The notes under the pieces: generated by a model | What the model was told of the DNA's origin: nothing | The model's input: the letters and a program-made list of their open reading frames with translations, nothing else | The model's database searches: none | In this document: one piece after another, positions 24,080-35,704 of the stretch | Layout of the letters: each line of letters opens with the position of its first letter | How positions within the stretch are numbered: position 1 is the first letter of the stretch | Source of the DNA: Corythucha ciliata | Lineage: Eukaryota; Arthropoda; Insecta; Hemiptera; Tingidae | Length of the DNA stretch: 64,000 nucleotides | Direction of reading: 5' to 3' | Assembly (NCBI GenBank): GCA_038030265.1 | Contig: CM075937.1 | Span: forward strand, 12,896,001-12,960,000 | Program-made: the position numbers and the translations under genes

Positions 24080-25140
24080 GAAAACTCTTCAAAATTGGTA
24101 TTTTTAAAGGCGCAAATACGCGAAATGGGATTCCTAGGGATCTGCAAAATTGGAATTTTTCGGACACTTACCCACGAAATGGGACTTTCAATACTTTCGT
24201 GGCCACGAAATTGTACTTTTTATTACCTAATTCTGTGAAATTGGGTTTCTTGAGTTCTTTCAATTTCAGTTGGGAAACCGAATGGTGAAGATAGCGAGCA
24301 GCCGAAACTGGTCCGTTTTTTATGAACCTCAACGAGGGAAAACAGACAATGTAGGCAACTACGGCTACAGTTTTATGCATGCTTTCTTGAAATTCTTTAA
24401 TGTTGAGATCCGCGAAATTGGATTGTGAAGATCCTAATCCGTGAAATTGGATTTTGTAAGACCCAAGTCCTTAAAATTTGAGTTTTTAAGACTCAAACCC
24501 GCGAAACTATGCTTTTCCAGACCCATCCATCGCGCGAAATTTGGTTTTAAAAGGAGTCGAAACCGTGGAATTTGTTTTCAAAGCTAAAGCCACAAAGTTT
24601 GTCTTCTATAGGAACTAAAGGCTATGAACTCAGTCAATACAGATAGAGATAAACACGTAAAATTGGCTTTATATGAACAAGCCAATCCCACACAATTGGG
24701 TCTCTTACGAGGCAAATCCACGAAATTGGATTTTAGGACCCAAACCCGCGAAATTTTGTTTTTAATTATCCATATATTTGATTTTTGAAGGAGACATTCC
24801 CGCGCATTTGGTTTGTTGAAAGAGCGAAACCCCGCAAAATTTTATTTTTAGGACTCAAATCCACAAAATTGGTGGATTTTTCGAGACCCAAATACGTGAA
24901 ATTATATTTCCAAAGACCCGATCTCCGTGACATTTCAATTCTTAAGAAACCTCTCCGGGCCTCTCTAAAGACCCGGAACGATGGAATTTCATTTTGTTGG
25001 ACCCACGCCCGTGAAATTGAATTTTTCCAGACCCAAATCCGTGATGCAAGGTTTTTGAAGGACCCAACCCCCGAGATACATTTTATAGAGGAGCGATTTT
25101 TATAGTCGTTTTCGTCTAATAGAACATTTATACGCTTACA
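24080..25140 (+). repeat. F2 block, direct, interrupted
   Basis: About 25 F2 units in which the linker reads GACCCAAATCC rather than GAGCCAGACC. At 24272-24386 it is interrupted by a ~110-bp sequence also present at 45752-45862. Confidence 0.78.
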
Positions 25141-25175
25141 GTAAAGGATAGAGCTGTAAATTACACAATTTTTAC

Positions 25176-25278
25176 TCCAGAGGGCCAGAGTGATGGGCAT
25201 CAACAGCAGGGCGCCGAATGCCGCCGCCACTGTTTCGCAGTCAATAATTATGCACTTGACATTGTTAGCCTCTGGCAT
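25176..25278 (-). CDS. candidate first coding exon of an unplaced transcript
   Basis: An ATG at 25278-25276 with an upstream in-frame TGA opens 34 codons (MPEANNVKCIIIDCETVAAA, then FGALLLMPITLALW). A GT follows (A|GTAAAA) at a spot where GC-rich sequence ends. The peptide is hydrophobic like a signal anchor. Base composition differs sharply from the flanking F2 repeats. Its outgoing phase (1) does not fit the next exon of the main gene (8665, phase 0). I do not recognise it, and it may be an unrelated gene fragment. Confidence 0.25.
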
Positions 25279-25279
25279 T

Positions 25280-26230
25280 CTAAGATCCTCAAAACCTCAA
25301 ATTACCCTAAAACGAGTTTGACCAAACTGAAAGTGCCCCACGCCTACCCCTGCACTTATTCCTGCACCTGTGACAAGAGCGGAGACGACTCTGCATCTCT
25401 GCAACTGAAGTAGTACGTGTTGTCGGTGTGTTTACACGTTTTCCCTCAACATACGACGGACATTGTTAGTGACATAAGTAAAGGAAATTCGAAAAGAAGA
25501 ATATGCCATAGCGGTCATTTAGAGCACACAGTCCGAACCAAAAATCAGCCGGTTGGGTCTTGAAAGGTGGAATTTTAAGCCTAAGAAAATAGCACCGCCT
25601 AACAAACACAGACAATTCTAAATTTTAGTCTCGCTCAGAACAATTCTGTTATAAAAGCTATAGCTATAATTTTACCCGAAATTACCTTGCTCATTTTCGG
25701 GGCAGAAAGATTGCGTTTTAAGACACAAAATAGAACATTTGGTTTTGTAACCGTCACCTACGCCCCGGAAAAATGGGTGAAATACTGCCATAATTTTCCT
25801 TCATTTTACGGTGTTTAAGCCGCAAAACCAGTAATTTTGCCCAGTTAAGTCGACTCTTCGGCAGTATACTTTAATGCGAAAAATTACGATTTGGCGGCAA
25901 TACCGGGAATTTAGTGGCGTAAAATTGGATTTTGCGAATGCGTTTACCCAAGAAAAATGGAAATCGATCTTAAAAGCGAGAGATCACTGGCTTCGAAGAT
26001 TATACGGGCGCCTCAAAAGCGGGGCTTGTGTAATAAATCGGAGATACGCGTAGGCGGTGGGGTTTTTTTTTTTTTTTTTCGTTTGTTTATAGGGCAGACA
26101 GCTATAAAATTATATTATTTCGAGATAGAGGCATTGTGGAATAACTCTTGACTCTTGCTCTTCTGAACATAATCGTCGACTAAAATTATATCACGATAAT
26201 AACATTAATATTTAAAAAAAAAAAAAACCT
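25280..26230. other. intron segment, no gene
   Basis: Unassigned sequence with a few F2-like units (CACCTACGCCCCGG near 25750 looks like a transposon end) and a T-run at 26065-26080. Confidence 0.4.
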
Positions 26231-26232
26231 AC

Positions 26233-26241
26233 CGTCACCAT
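26233..26241 (-). CDS. candidate alternative first coding exon
   Basis: AACATGGTGACG|GTAGGT has a good Kozak context (A at -3, G at +4) and a strong donor. A TGA lies in frame 8 codons upstream. It would code only MVT and end in phase 0, which fits exon 4 (8665). The upstream sequence (26242-26330) lacks repeats and could be 5'UTR. A three-codon match is weak evidence on its own. Confidence 0.3.
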
Positions 26242-26334
26242 GTTACGACAGGCTAGAAACAGTCAATTCGAGGATGATGCCGAGAACCGGAGATCCGCGT
26301 GTTTGTAAAAGAGTGAGAGAGAGAATAAACAATA

Positions 26335-27690
26335 AACAAGAGACGAGGAAGAAGACTTCGCCGGGATGATTATTGAATGAAGACTGAAATGCCGGTTCCT
26401 CTTGTTTCAACTGAAATGAATGAAAAACCTTGGGAAGAACGCTCCTTCTCTTCCCCTCTACCCATCGCTTTCAGGTATTGGTATCGTCGATCCCCCCCGC
26501 GCGAAGCTTCACGAGTCACGACTTAGTTTTCCCCCTCCAAACCTCATACCCCACTTAATCAGTTCAAAACTTTAGTGCCTATCAGTCTCTAGTTCAATCA
26601 ATTTGTTGGTGAAAGCTTCATTTTAACTTAATTTAATAATAGCAGGAAAAAAAACTATTAAAAGGCTTACAAATTGTTGTCACCATAATGAGAAAGTGAC
26701 AAATATGTGGCTATCTAGGGATGTTAACACGTTCTTAAAAAGTTAAAATTAATTGTCAGTCCAGTTTCCTATATCGGCACTTTTGAAAGGTGAAGAAAAC
26801 CCGTCTAATTTATTTTTTACGCCGTAATAATTCCGCTCATGAATAAATATCTACTGATTTCAGGCAATTTTTATTGTTATTATGCCATTTTGGTATTTTA
26901 AACGACTGAAGTTATTCATTTATTAAGTATATAATTACGTTGCAAGAAATATATTTGGTTTAATCGCAGGAAATCTCGCGTAGTAACTTTTGCTCCGACG
27001 TCATTCAACATTCCTTAGTGTCTGAGACATATTCTTTGTATACAGCGTTGCCCCTTCGGTTTCGGCCGATTTTATCAATTCCAGGAGCAAACGAGATTTG
27101 TTTTTTAGTTTGTCACATTTCACAGGCTTTTTGAACCATTGAAAATTGCAATTTTTTAGCTAGTTCACGGGTTTGGTTCGATAGTGAATTTTGTGGGTGA
27201 ATTTTGGGGCTTTTGGGTGGGTGGGGGGTCAAAACCTAATTCCACTGATTAACGCCTTGAAAATCAATTCTACGGATTAGGTCGATTGTACAAGATAATT
27301 TGTGGAGAGAGCTTATTTAACGACTAAACGGGCCACCAACGCGATGAGAATGAGCTTTCGACAAAAGCAAAGTAAAAAACGTCTGCTAATGATTATAGCA
27401 CAGTGCTTCCTCGCTTTTCACCCCCTCCCCCTTGTACGATTTTGAAGAAATTAATAGGGGACCCTCTGCTAGCCAACACATATATTTCCTGAAAATTTCA
27501 TCAAATTCGGATAAAAACTATGGAAGATATGCTTGTTACAAGGATTTGCGGACAGACAGACAGACAGACACGAAACCGAAATTGTTCAGGAAGGCATAAA
27601 ACGTGAAATGCAAGTGGAAATTTCGATTTTAAAGAAGAAAAAAAAAAAATTTCCTAAAAGTGAAAACAATGCTTCCGTAACTCGTTAGCA
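26335..27690. other. intron segment, no gene
   Basis: Unique AT-rich sequence with a (GACA)n microsatellite at about 27552-27572. Confidence 0.45.
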
Positions 27691-27699
27691 AAAATACGG

Positions 27700-28000
27700 A
27701 TTTTCACCGGAAACTAGAAAATGTGTTTATTTGCCGCTAATATTGATGGGGGAAACACTAATTCGTTATATCCGAAGGCTCATTTTCCCTATGAATTGAG
27801 AGAACACGCCAATGATCTGTTTTTGGGTGGCTTCAATTGAGAGAAAGCGATGATATATAGATGTATATATAGAATATAAATAGAGAAAGCGGTGACCAAA
27901 TAAGAGAAAAATCGCGGATAAAGTTGAAAAAAAGTGCTTATCTGTGGCTAAACTTGACAAAAACGCCAATTCGCGATTTGTCTAATATCGCACACATGCT
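27700..28000 (+). repeat. F1 block, direct
   Basis: About nine F1 units (TTGCCGCTAATATTGATGG, GTGGCTAAACTTGAC). Confidence 0.72.
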
Positions 28001-28224
28001 GTAATCCTCAGATTCTGTTGGTCGTGCTTTGGTGCCTTTCAACTGAAAAATCCCGCTATGTATTGGACTTTTCTTGGTGGGGGCTGAAAAGTTTCGAAAA
28101 ATATGATTCGTGAATTCAGAAAATGGACAATATTAGCGGATTATTCTTACATAAATTATTGATTTTCACATCCATGCAATATCCCACCATTGAGTCACCA
28201 TTGAGAAGCTGGACAGGTGTCAGC

Positions 28225-28365
28225 TCATTTTCTCTAATTAAGCCGCGAAATTGCCTCGAGCAACCGCAAATTGGCGTTTTTAACATTTGAACTGCGTGAA
28301 TTAGCGCTTTTTGTCGGTTTTAGCTTTAGCCCGGTATGAGCGCTTCTTCTCCATTTTACTTCCAT
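28225..28365 (-). repeat. F1 block, inverted
   Basis: Four F1 units, including the GCCGCGAAATTGCCTCGAG variant. Confidence 0.65.
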
Positions 28366-28539
28366 GCAGCATGTTCCCGTAGGAATAGGAAGTATGGTGT
28401 TCGTGAAAGAGATCGAGCCCGAGATACTTCATTTTCGTGATTCACATAACCTCAGAAAAGTTGAAAAAAACTGTTTTCTGCATGCCGCTGGTCTGTCTGT
28501 CTGTCGGTGGATAGTGAATTAGCGCATTATTGTATACCT

Positions 28540-28895
28540 AAATTTTGGTATAAAATGGTGGCCAAAACTGACTAAAAATCGGCGCCCTAGAAATAGTAAA
28601 ACTAAAATCGGCAAGACTGACTGCCATAAGTTTTGAGCCAGAAATGTGCTCTAAAAAAAATAATCTGACCATTTTGAGCCTTGAAAATACTTAAACAGAC
28701 GCTTCCTTCCCTGAAAATGGCCAAACTGACCAGTCTGACCTAGGAAGTAGCCAAAATGGCAATTCTAGCTCTAAAAATTGCATAAATTACCATTTTGACC
28801 CCAAAATGGCCGAACTGACGATTCGTGCCCTGGAAATATCACACTGACTATTATCGCCCTAGAAATGGCCATACTGACATTGAATTCCTATTTTA
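28540..28895 (+). repeat. F3 repeat block
   Basis: About 12 degenerate ~30-bp units of the form CTAAAAATGGCCAAACTGAC then CATTCGCGCC. The R1 LINE fragment sits at its right end and F3 units resume after it at 30085. Confidence 0.82.
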
Positions 28896-28899
28896 CGAG

Positions 28900-30067
28900 G
28901 TAGTCCTGAAGACCCCGCGTGTTAACGAGGCTACCTGTCCCGAGGGACTTACGCTCCGCTCAGCTGCAAGCAGTCTGAGTTTTAACGTGCGACCATTCCC
29001 GAATGCCTACATATAGGTCGACTCCGGGTTTGGCCTCACGGGCTTTGGACCAGATCATTTACGTTGATCGGACGCGGCACACCTAGGTGCACCTCCCAGT
29101 CGGTTAGGGGCGGATCACCCTAACCACGCACTGGTGGACGGCGCTTCTATCCAGAGCACTGCTGATAACGGTCAGTTCCGATATTTCGGGGGGGCTCCCC
29201 CTCCCCTAGCTCAACAGGGTATTTGAAACCTTAGGCCACTACGAAACCATCCTCAAGTATACCTGGGCTTACTGGAAGAATTTGGCATCCCGTAGTACCA
29301 GTATTGTGATCAGGCCGAAAAAAAAATAAATGCCTTCTCACCGTAGACCGGTCGCACGCCGGCGCCGAGCTATAGCTGATTGCCTACTCTGGTTCAGGGC
29401 TGATCCGCCCCGAACCACCCGAGTTGGGCCGTACAGTGGACCCGTGCGTTTGGAGAGGTTGATGGTCTGCTCTCCTGCGTCGTGCTCTCTCCGTCAGAGC
29501 AGCCTTGGCGAACGTTCGGAACGCCAGAAAGGCACTCTTGGTTCGCACAAGACTAGACTCTGGGCACGGCCAGCAAACGCCAAGATTTTGAAGGTCGCCC
29601 TCCAGACGTCTTCGGAACAAAATAAACTCTGGGCACTCATAAATGACATGCGAGGCGGTGTCCACCCCACCACACTCGCAGAGGTCTGAGTCCGAGAGCC
29701 CCAGCTCCAACAGCTTTGATTTGAAGTCGCCATGACCAGTTAAAAGTTGCGTCACATGGTGATCGAGCTCAATGTGGCTCATTCCGCGCCTTTCGGCCAC
29801 GCTAGGAAAAAATCGATTCGTGTGCCGTCCCTTCGTCGAGTCGTCCCAGGCTCTTTGCCATCTCGCAAGGATCACCCCCTCGAGAAATTTTGGTATAAAT
29901 GTCTCCTTCCGCCTCACGCGGTACTGGGCCCATGCCAGTGTGATGGCCAAGCGCATTGGCAGAACACCGCTCACTACCTGGAGCGCATCTGTTGAGACGG
30001 TTCGGTAGGCACGGGATACTGTAATGAGGGCAAGTCTCTGAAATGAGTCCACCTTCCTTCCCACAGT
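28900..30067 (-). mobile_element. R1-clade-like LINE, 5'-truncated 3' end
   Basis: The minus-strand reading frame 30064-29384 (226 codons) matches the C-terminal part of R1-type non-LTR retrotransposon ORF2. It starts with FQRLALITVSRAYRTVSTDA, then WDDSTKGRHTNRFFP, and a CCHC-type finger C129-x-C131-x7-H139-x4-C144 in TASHVIYECP. Endonuclease and RT are absent. The remaining ~480 bp (28900-29383) is a GC-richer 3'UTR. It is inserted between F3 repeat units. No poly(A) tail or clear target duplication is visible. Confidence 0.82.
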
Positions 30068-30084
30068 TAAAATCAGTGACAGTT

Positions 30085-30132
30085 AAAATGGCCAAACTCG
30101 CTATACACGCCCTAAAATTGACATAAACGATT
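30085..30132 (+). repeat. F3 units resuming after the LINE fragment
   Basis: AAAATGGCCAAACTCGC and GCCCTAAAATTGACATAAAC continue the F3 array broken by the R1-like insertion. Confidence 0.65.
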
Positions 30133-30169
30133 CCACGTACATATTATAAATCATATTATAATTGCCGCC

Positions 30170-30622
30170 TAAAGCTTTGGTTTCCTAGAAAAGCGGTGCC
30201 GTAATATAGCGTTAGACAAAAATCCCCTTTTAAATCACACCAGTAGTTGCCTAGAGAGCGGTCAACAGACAGCGGCACCGCTTCGAATGAGACGGCCGTT
30301 CATGACGGTGATGAACTGTTCATCAACGATTTTTGACGGTGACGGTGAACGTTTTTTGTTTACAATGAGCGTGAAAACTGCCTGGACGCTGGATGGTGGC
30401 GAAATTGTAATTAATACTGTCCGAAAACGACTCTGTTCTGTTGTTAAAAGAAAGTACTACCAAATAGTTGGAGCTACGAGGAAAAAACGTTCATCACCAC
30501 CGTCACGATGGAAGCGGTGCCGCTCTCTGTTTACCGCTCTCTAGGCAACTGTGGTTTGATTTAAAAAGGAAATTTTCTACCGTAATATTACGGCACCGCT
30601 TTTCTAGGAAACCAAAGCTTAA
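30170..30622. mobile_element. long-TIR MITE with TAA target duplication
   Basis: Inverted repeats of at least 110 bp start AGCTTTGGTTTCCTAGAAAA at 30173 and end with the complement at 30619. TAA flanks both sides (30170-72, 30620-22). The element is 447 bp. The three-base T-W-A duplication fits PIF/Harbinger-type transposition. No transposase is encoded. Confidence 0.8.
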
Positions 30623-30639
30623 AACTGGCGATTCGCGCT

Positions 30640-30935
30640 TTCAAAGAATAAACATATGATTCTTGTCCTCAAAATGTCAAAACGACAATTAGCGCATCAA
30701 AAAGCAGCGTCCTCTCCATTAACATATGTTTCAATTCAGAGAGGTCGGATGGAAAAACGTGCACCATACTAGCGTATTGCATTGAATGGAAAACGCTATG
30801 AGTCTTCGTGACTTGAAAATGTCTAAATTGTCGAATCATCCCCTAAAAATAGCAAAACTGGCTACTCACGCCCTAAAAATAGCAATTCACACTTCATGCT
30901 CTAAAAATGTTCAAACTGATCATTCACTCTCTACA
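30640..30935 (+). repeat. F3 repeat block
   Basis: About nine F3 units (GCCCTAAAAATAGCAA and similar). It includes an insert at 30705-30760 homologous to 18215-18275 (AACATATGTTTCAATTCAGA). Confidence 0.75.
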
Positions 30936-31184
30936 GAGGCTGCGCGGGTGATGGTCTTAATGGCGATTCTCGCCAACAAAATGACTCTCTGCACCAAAAA
31001 AAATGGCAAAACATGGCGTTCGCGCACTGAACATGGGCCGTCCCCACCTTATCAACTAATCACCCCCCCCCCCATCACAGCATTATGGTTACACGCACAT
31101 TAAAGATTGGATATACTGACCGCACTGTTGAATAGTACAATTGCTTGACTGGTTAATCACACCAAACCGAAGCTTTTGTGCCTT

Positions 31185-31295
31185 GAAATGGCTAACCTGA
31201 TGACGATTCATGTCCTAAAAACCAGCCGCACCTTGCAGATGGCGTGACGACTTATCTGACTTGATGCATCGCAAAAATTAATTGCCAAACTGGCT
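31185..31295 (+). repeat. F3 units
   Basis: Three poorly preserved F3 units (TTGAAATGGCTAACCTGATG, GCCAAACTGGC). Confidence 0.5.
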
Positions 31296-31609
31296 TTTCC
31301 AGGGACCACGAGAATTTTCCTGGGGATGGTGGCCCCTCAATTGACAGTCCTGAAGAATGTGTCGACTTTTTTGCGGACCCAGTGAACAGCTTACGTACGT
31401 AAATGACAATTGGCGAGGGTATTTTAATACGTGAGTCCCCCGTCAGTGTCTCAGGGAAACTTGAATCTCTTGAATACTTGCGTATCTCGAAAAGATCGCA
31501 GGAGATTGAAATCTCCTTTATTTATTTTTTAAGTTATATTGTATGTATAGGTTTTAAAATTACATAATTTTGAAAAACTGTACTAGGAAAAAGTCTTGGG
31601 CCCGCCACT

Positions 31610-31925
31610 GCCGCAAATTATGGTTTTTTATAAATTTTTCAGCAAATTAGCGCTCATTTCAACAATCATAACTAGAAATTAGCTGTTTAATCAATTATCC
31701 GCGATCTAGCGTTTATACACAGTTTTATATGTGAAGTATTTTAGCCAAAATTCGGCGTTTTTCTCAAATTCAGTTGTGAACAATCGGTTTTTATAACATG
31801 TTTGCCGCTATTTAGCACTTTTTATCCATTTTCTTCATGAGTTAGCGTTGTTCTCAGTTCAAAATAGAAGAGGATATTTTGTATTGTTTTTGTTCACTTT
31901 TTAGCCATGAATTATCGTTGTGTCT
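31610..31925 (-). repeat. F1 block, inverted
   Basis: About ten F1 units (GCGATCTAGCGTTTATAC, GAATTATCGTTGTGTCTC). Confidence 0.7.
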
Positions 31926-31929
31926 CTAT

Positions 31930-34085
31930 TAGAGCCACGTTCAAAAACAGTGATCTGGTGTTCTCTCAGTGATCACTCTGGAGGAGCGCCTATGAGTACG
32001 GGCCATAGACTCAATTTCAACTCCAAACATACCTATGTACTAGCTCTCAGAATAGCAAATGGCAATTTTTCTCACGAGTTGCTTCTGCAGTTCCGCAGAT
32101 TCCAGAATGAGTTCCCTCGCCACTACTTCGATACTCTATTTTACTGGCTGCTGCTTGGGGACTATGGACCTTTTTTTTCTGTCCAACATCAGTCGAGTCT
32201 ACTTACAGTGCGTACTCCACTGTATATAATAAGAGAAGGTCGAGCACGAGTTTCTACGCGTTGGTTAACTGCTTCGAATTGATGATTCATCCTCTCATTA
32301 TGCCCCCTCCCTCCCGCACCACTACCACCATAATTTTCCGTGTCCATTTCAACGAAATGAAATAATTGAAACAATAGATCTTCTTCTCAATAATAGCCCG
32401 AGAAGAAGAGTTTAAATAATTCGTCACAAGCCCCTCTTGTATAGTTGGCCTGTTAGCGTTTGCGTTAGAGGACGTAATTCAGCTAATTTAATTAGAATGT
32501 TGCGCTGAAAAGTTCCAAAGAAAACGTTTCGTCTTCGTCACGAGACACTATGTTGTGGCGAACAGAAAAAACAAAAAAACTCGAATAAATTAACAGCCAC
32601 GTGCAGGAAGGGTGCGGAAGAAAAACTTCTTCCATCCGAGAGCTCTTCACTTCGTGGAGAAATTCTTGTCGAGAATATATTAAAAGATTAAAATTTTGAT
32701 TGAGAAATCTTTATAATTGTTTGTTTCTCCTCTCCCTATATGGAAAAAAGTTAGGCCTGTCGCGTTGTAAAACAAGGAACCTACGCACTTTCGAGATCAG
32801 CCAGACTTCCGAGATAATGAAGGTTTTGTGTGGGATTCAAAATACATCTTGGGAAACCATTTAGTGGTTTTTAGGCCGCGGTATTCTCAGTTTTTTCCCC
32901 CTCTCCAGTTTATAAAATCGTTGTTTTTAGCAATTTTGAAGGGGAGTACATTCTGTCTAAGTTCAGCGTGGAATTCGATTCAGCGTCTGCTACACCTTGA
33001 TCAGTCGCTTTAGGGTTTTTTTTGTAAACTTTTATAAAGCGGCTCTCCTGAAAAAAAAAAAACTGTAACGATCTGTTTCCTCCGAATCCCTCCCCTACTT
33101 GGGCTGTTGGAAGTGACATTTTTAAGCGTCGACTTTAACACAAATAAGAAAGACAAGCCTTCAAAAGAGGACTAACAAGAGGGTAGCGATGTGTCGGTCT
33201 TCCTTCGGGGCGTAGGAATAAAAAAACACAAGAAGACTTCGCCTTACATGTGGGGCGGGGGGGTAGCGATAGGTGAATTGATGAGGGGCGTGGAGGATGG
33301 GAGAGAAACTTCCTTTTTAAGTAAAGGAAGAAGTTCCAACGGCGGTGCTGTTTTTAAGCCAAAGGTGGAACAACCGCTCTAGTTTTTCACAAACGTCGGT
33401 CGTCCCGATTCTCACACCCATTATCAAACAAAAGCACGCGCGACGCGCTTGTTTAAAAAGTATGTGTCAAGTGTCCGAATGGGAGAAGAGACGATTTCTT
33501 TGGTGCGTTTCACCTTTGTAGGTGTTCGAACCATTCGAACGACCTTGTTTAACGATTTGAACGACCACCCCGTTCAAAAAAGAAAAAGAAAAAAAAACGA
33601 GAGTAAACTTTTAATGTGATGTCTCTCATCTCATACTCGCGATGTTAACGCGCTGTCTGAACATTCTTTTACATTTCATCCAATACTTAATATCCCGATG
33701 AGTTTATAATTGAACAAAAATATTAGTTTTTAAGCGTTTTTCTTCAGAAACACGCGTAACGAGTAGGGTTTCCGTGAACGAAAGACTTGAGGGTAATTAT
33801 TTTGGACGCGCTTGGAATACCTGACAACATTCTGTCGCTTGATGAAGATGCTCGCAGACGTTAATTAATCATAAGACATCATCCCTGCCCCCCTCCCACC
33901 ACTTTTAATACAACCACCACACACTGACGTACCGAGAGAGGGGCGGGGCTCGTATACTGATTATTTGTTGAACCGTACCGGATGTATAAGAATCGAATGA
34001 AGTCGCCTCTAATTTGACGTCTGGACAAGCTATCTGCGTTCTTGCAGTGCCCTAACAAAATATAAAATCAAATATTAATTAAGTG
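31930..34085. other. intron segment, no gene
   Basis: Unique sequence. Short ORFs here (31920-32282 and others) have no supporting splice or family evidence. Confidence 0.4.
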
Positions 34086-34089
34086 AATC

Positions 34090-34722
34090 GAACCTGCCAT
34101 TGATTTTTGTCAGAACTATCAAGCCCGCTAAATTAGCCCTCGAAATTTGGAGCCAAACCCCGCAAGATTTTTTTTTAAGTGTTCGTTTCGTGTCTATGGT
34201 CTGTCTGCCTCTGGTGCCTACAAACGTTTCAAATGCATTTAAGACTGGACATTGGGGAATGCGGAGATGTTTGTCGTAAGTAATGAACTCTTACGGGAAA
34301 TGACTGCAAAAAAGGGCCACCATGGCATTAGCATATCGTTTCAAGATCCCCCACCCCCTAACATATTATACAGCAAAGTTGTATTTCAAGCAATCTAACC
34401 CACCATGAAATTATCTTTTTGAATAAACCAAGCTCGAGAAATTGTGCTTTTTACAAATACAAAGCAAAAAATCAATTAATTAGATTTTTTTTAAAGAGCA
34501 AACCTGTCAAACGGATCATTTTAACAAGGCAACCCCGCAAAATTGGGATTTCAGCAAGCCAAAAACCAACAAAATTGATTTCCTAGAGAGCCAGGCACAT
34601 CGGCCTTCAAAAATATTGTTTTTAGTTTGTGAAAAAACGTTGTATTTTGTTTGTTTTTTTAGCAAGTGTAACCCGCAAAATAGAAGATTACATTACAAGA
34701 TTAGTAAGTGGTACATTACCTG
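34090..34722 (+). repeat. F2 block, direct
   Basis: About 16 F2 units. The right end (34681-34755, TACCTGCGAGTTTTTTG) is colinear with the right end of the 5930-7180 block, which points to a common element boundary. Confidence 0.75.
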
Positions 34723-34770
34723 CGAGTTTTTTGTTTGGCAAGACGAGGCCGCCAATTAAAAACGAGCGGG

Positions 34771-34913
34771 TAATGGCCCGTTCACAAGCTCTGTGCAATG
34801 CGTCTGTGGAGTCCGTGTAACCTATCAAAATGCTTCATTTTTCGAGGGAATAAATTTGTTTGGTTGCACAGACTCTACAGAACGTAAACATAGAGCTTGT
34901 GAACGGGCCTTAA
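34771..34913. mobile_element. small MITE with TAA target duplication
   Basis: TGGCCCGTTCACAAGCTCTG at 34774 pairs with the 3' terminus ending at 34910, and TAA flanks both ends (34771-73, 34911-13). The element is 137 bp and folds almost end to end. Its termini match those of the 44.9 kb element, so the two belong to one family. Confidence 0.8.
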
Positions 34914-35249
34914 TACCACTTGATAGGCGAGTGATGTACGTTATTTTTCGCGCAACCGTGGTCGAAGATTACCCTTTTTTTTTATTTTGACCAAAAAAAA
35001 AAAGATGTCCCAAGATAATTATTTCTATAATCACGGATGAGGTAATAACATTTCAAGTTCAACAAAGGTTGCACAAAGTTATTGAAAACTGACACATAAA
35101 AAACTTTTCATGTCAGTTTTAAACCATTACTGTACAGTTTTCAAAAACTGAAGCTATAAAGTGCAAGGTAGGGAAAATTCAACTTACTGGAGTAATCAAG
35201 TTATCGTAATGGGCAATATACGAAGCAGGTAGCGCGAAAATGTTATTTG

Positions 35250-35300
35250 TGTGTGTGTGTGTGTGCAGACACGCACACGCACACACCCACACAAAAGGCT
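35250..35300. repeat. GT/CA microsatellite, inverted halves
   Basis: (GT)8-9 is followed within a few bases by CAGACACGCACACGCACACA, so the two dinucleotide halves can pair as a hairpin. Confidence 0.8.
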
Positions 35301-35319
35301 TTTTTGCGAGAAAAATGTT

Positions 35320-35700
35320 GTTTTATAGAGAGTAAAATCTTCGAAATTTGGCTTTTAGTGCAAAGCACTGAGGTGAAATTGGTTTTGAATGATCCAACAC
35401 CGCGAAATTTGTTTTTCAGAAATAAAAATATCCAGCCGACTTGATTTTTTAGTGAGGGAGACCCGTGGAAATGGCTGTTTGGAGAGAGAAAAGTCAACAG
35501 AATTGGTGTTTTAAAGAACGAATTACTAGATATTCCTTTTATAGCCGCCTGCGAGAACGATTTGTTCGTGTGCACAGTCCTCGAAATTGGTTTTTAGAGA
35601 CTTTCGAAAAATTTTTTGTAGTGTGCGAAATCCGCAAAATTTGTTTTGAATGGTACAAGCCCACTATTTTTGTTCTTCAGCGACAAAAAATTGGGCCACT
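35320..35700 (+). repeat. F2 block, direct
   Basis: About ten F2 units (ATCTTCGAAATTTGGCTTTT, CGAAATTGGTTTTTAGAG) running directly into F1 units at about 35705. Confidence 0.72.
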
Positions 35701-35704
35701 AACT

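Noticed and set aside
29330..29689. 119-codon plus-strand ORF
   Set aside because: Antisense shadow of the R1-like LINE fragment.
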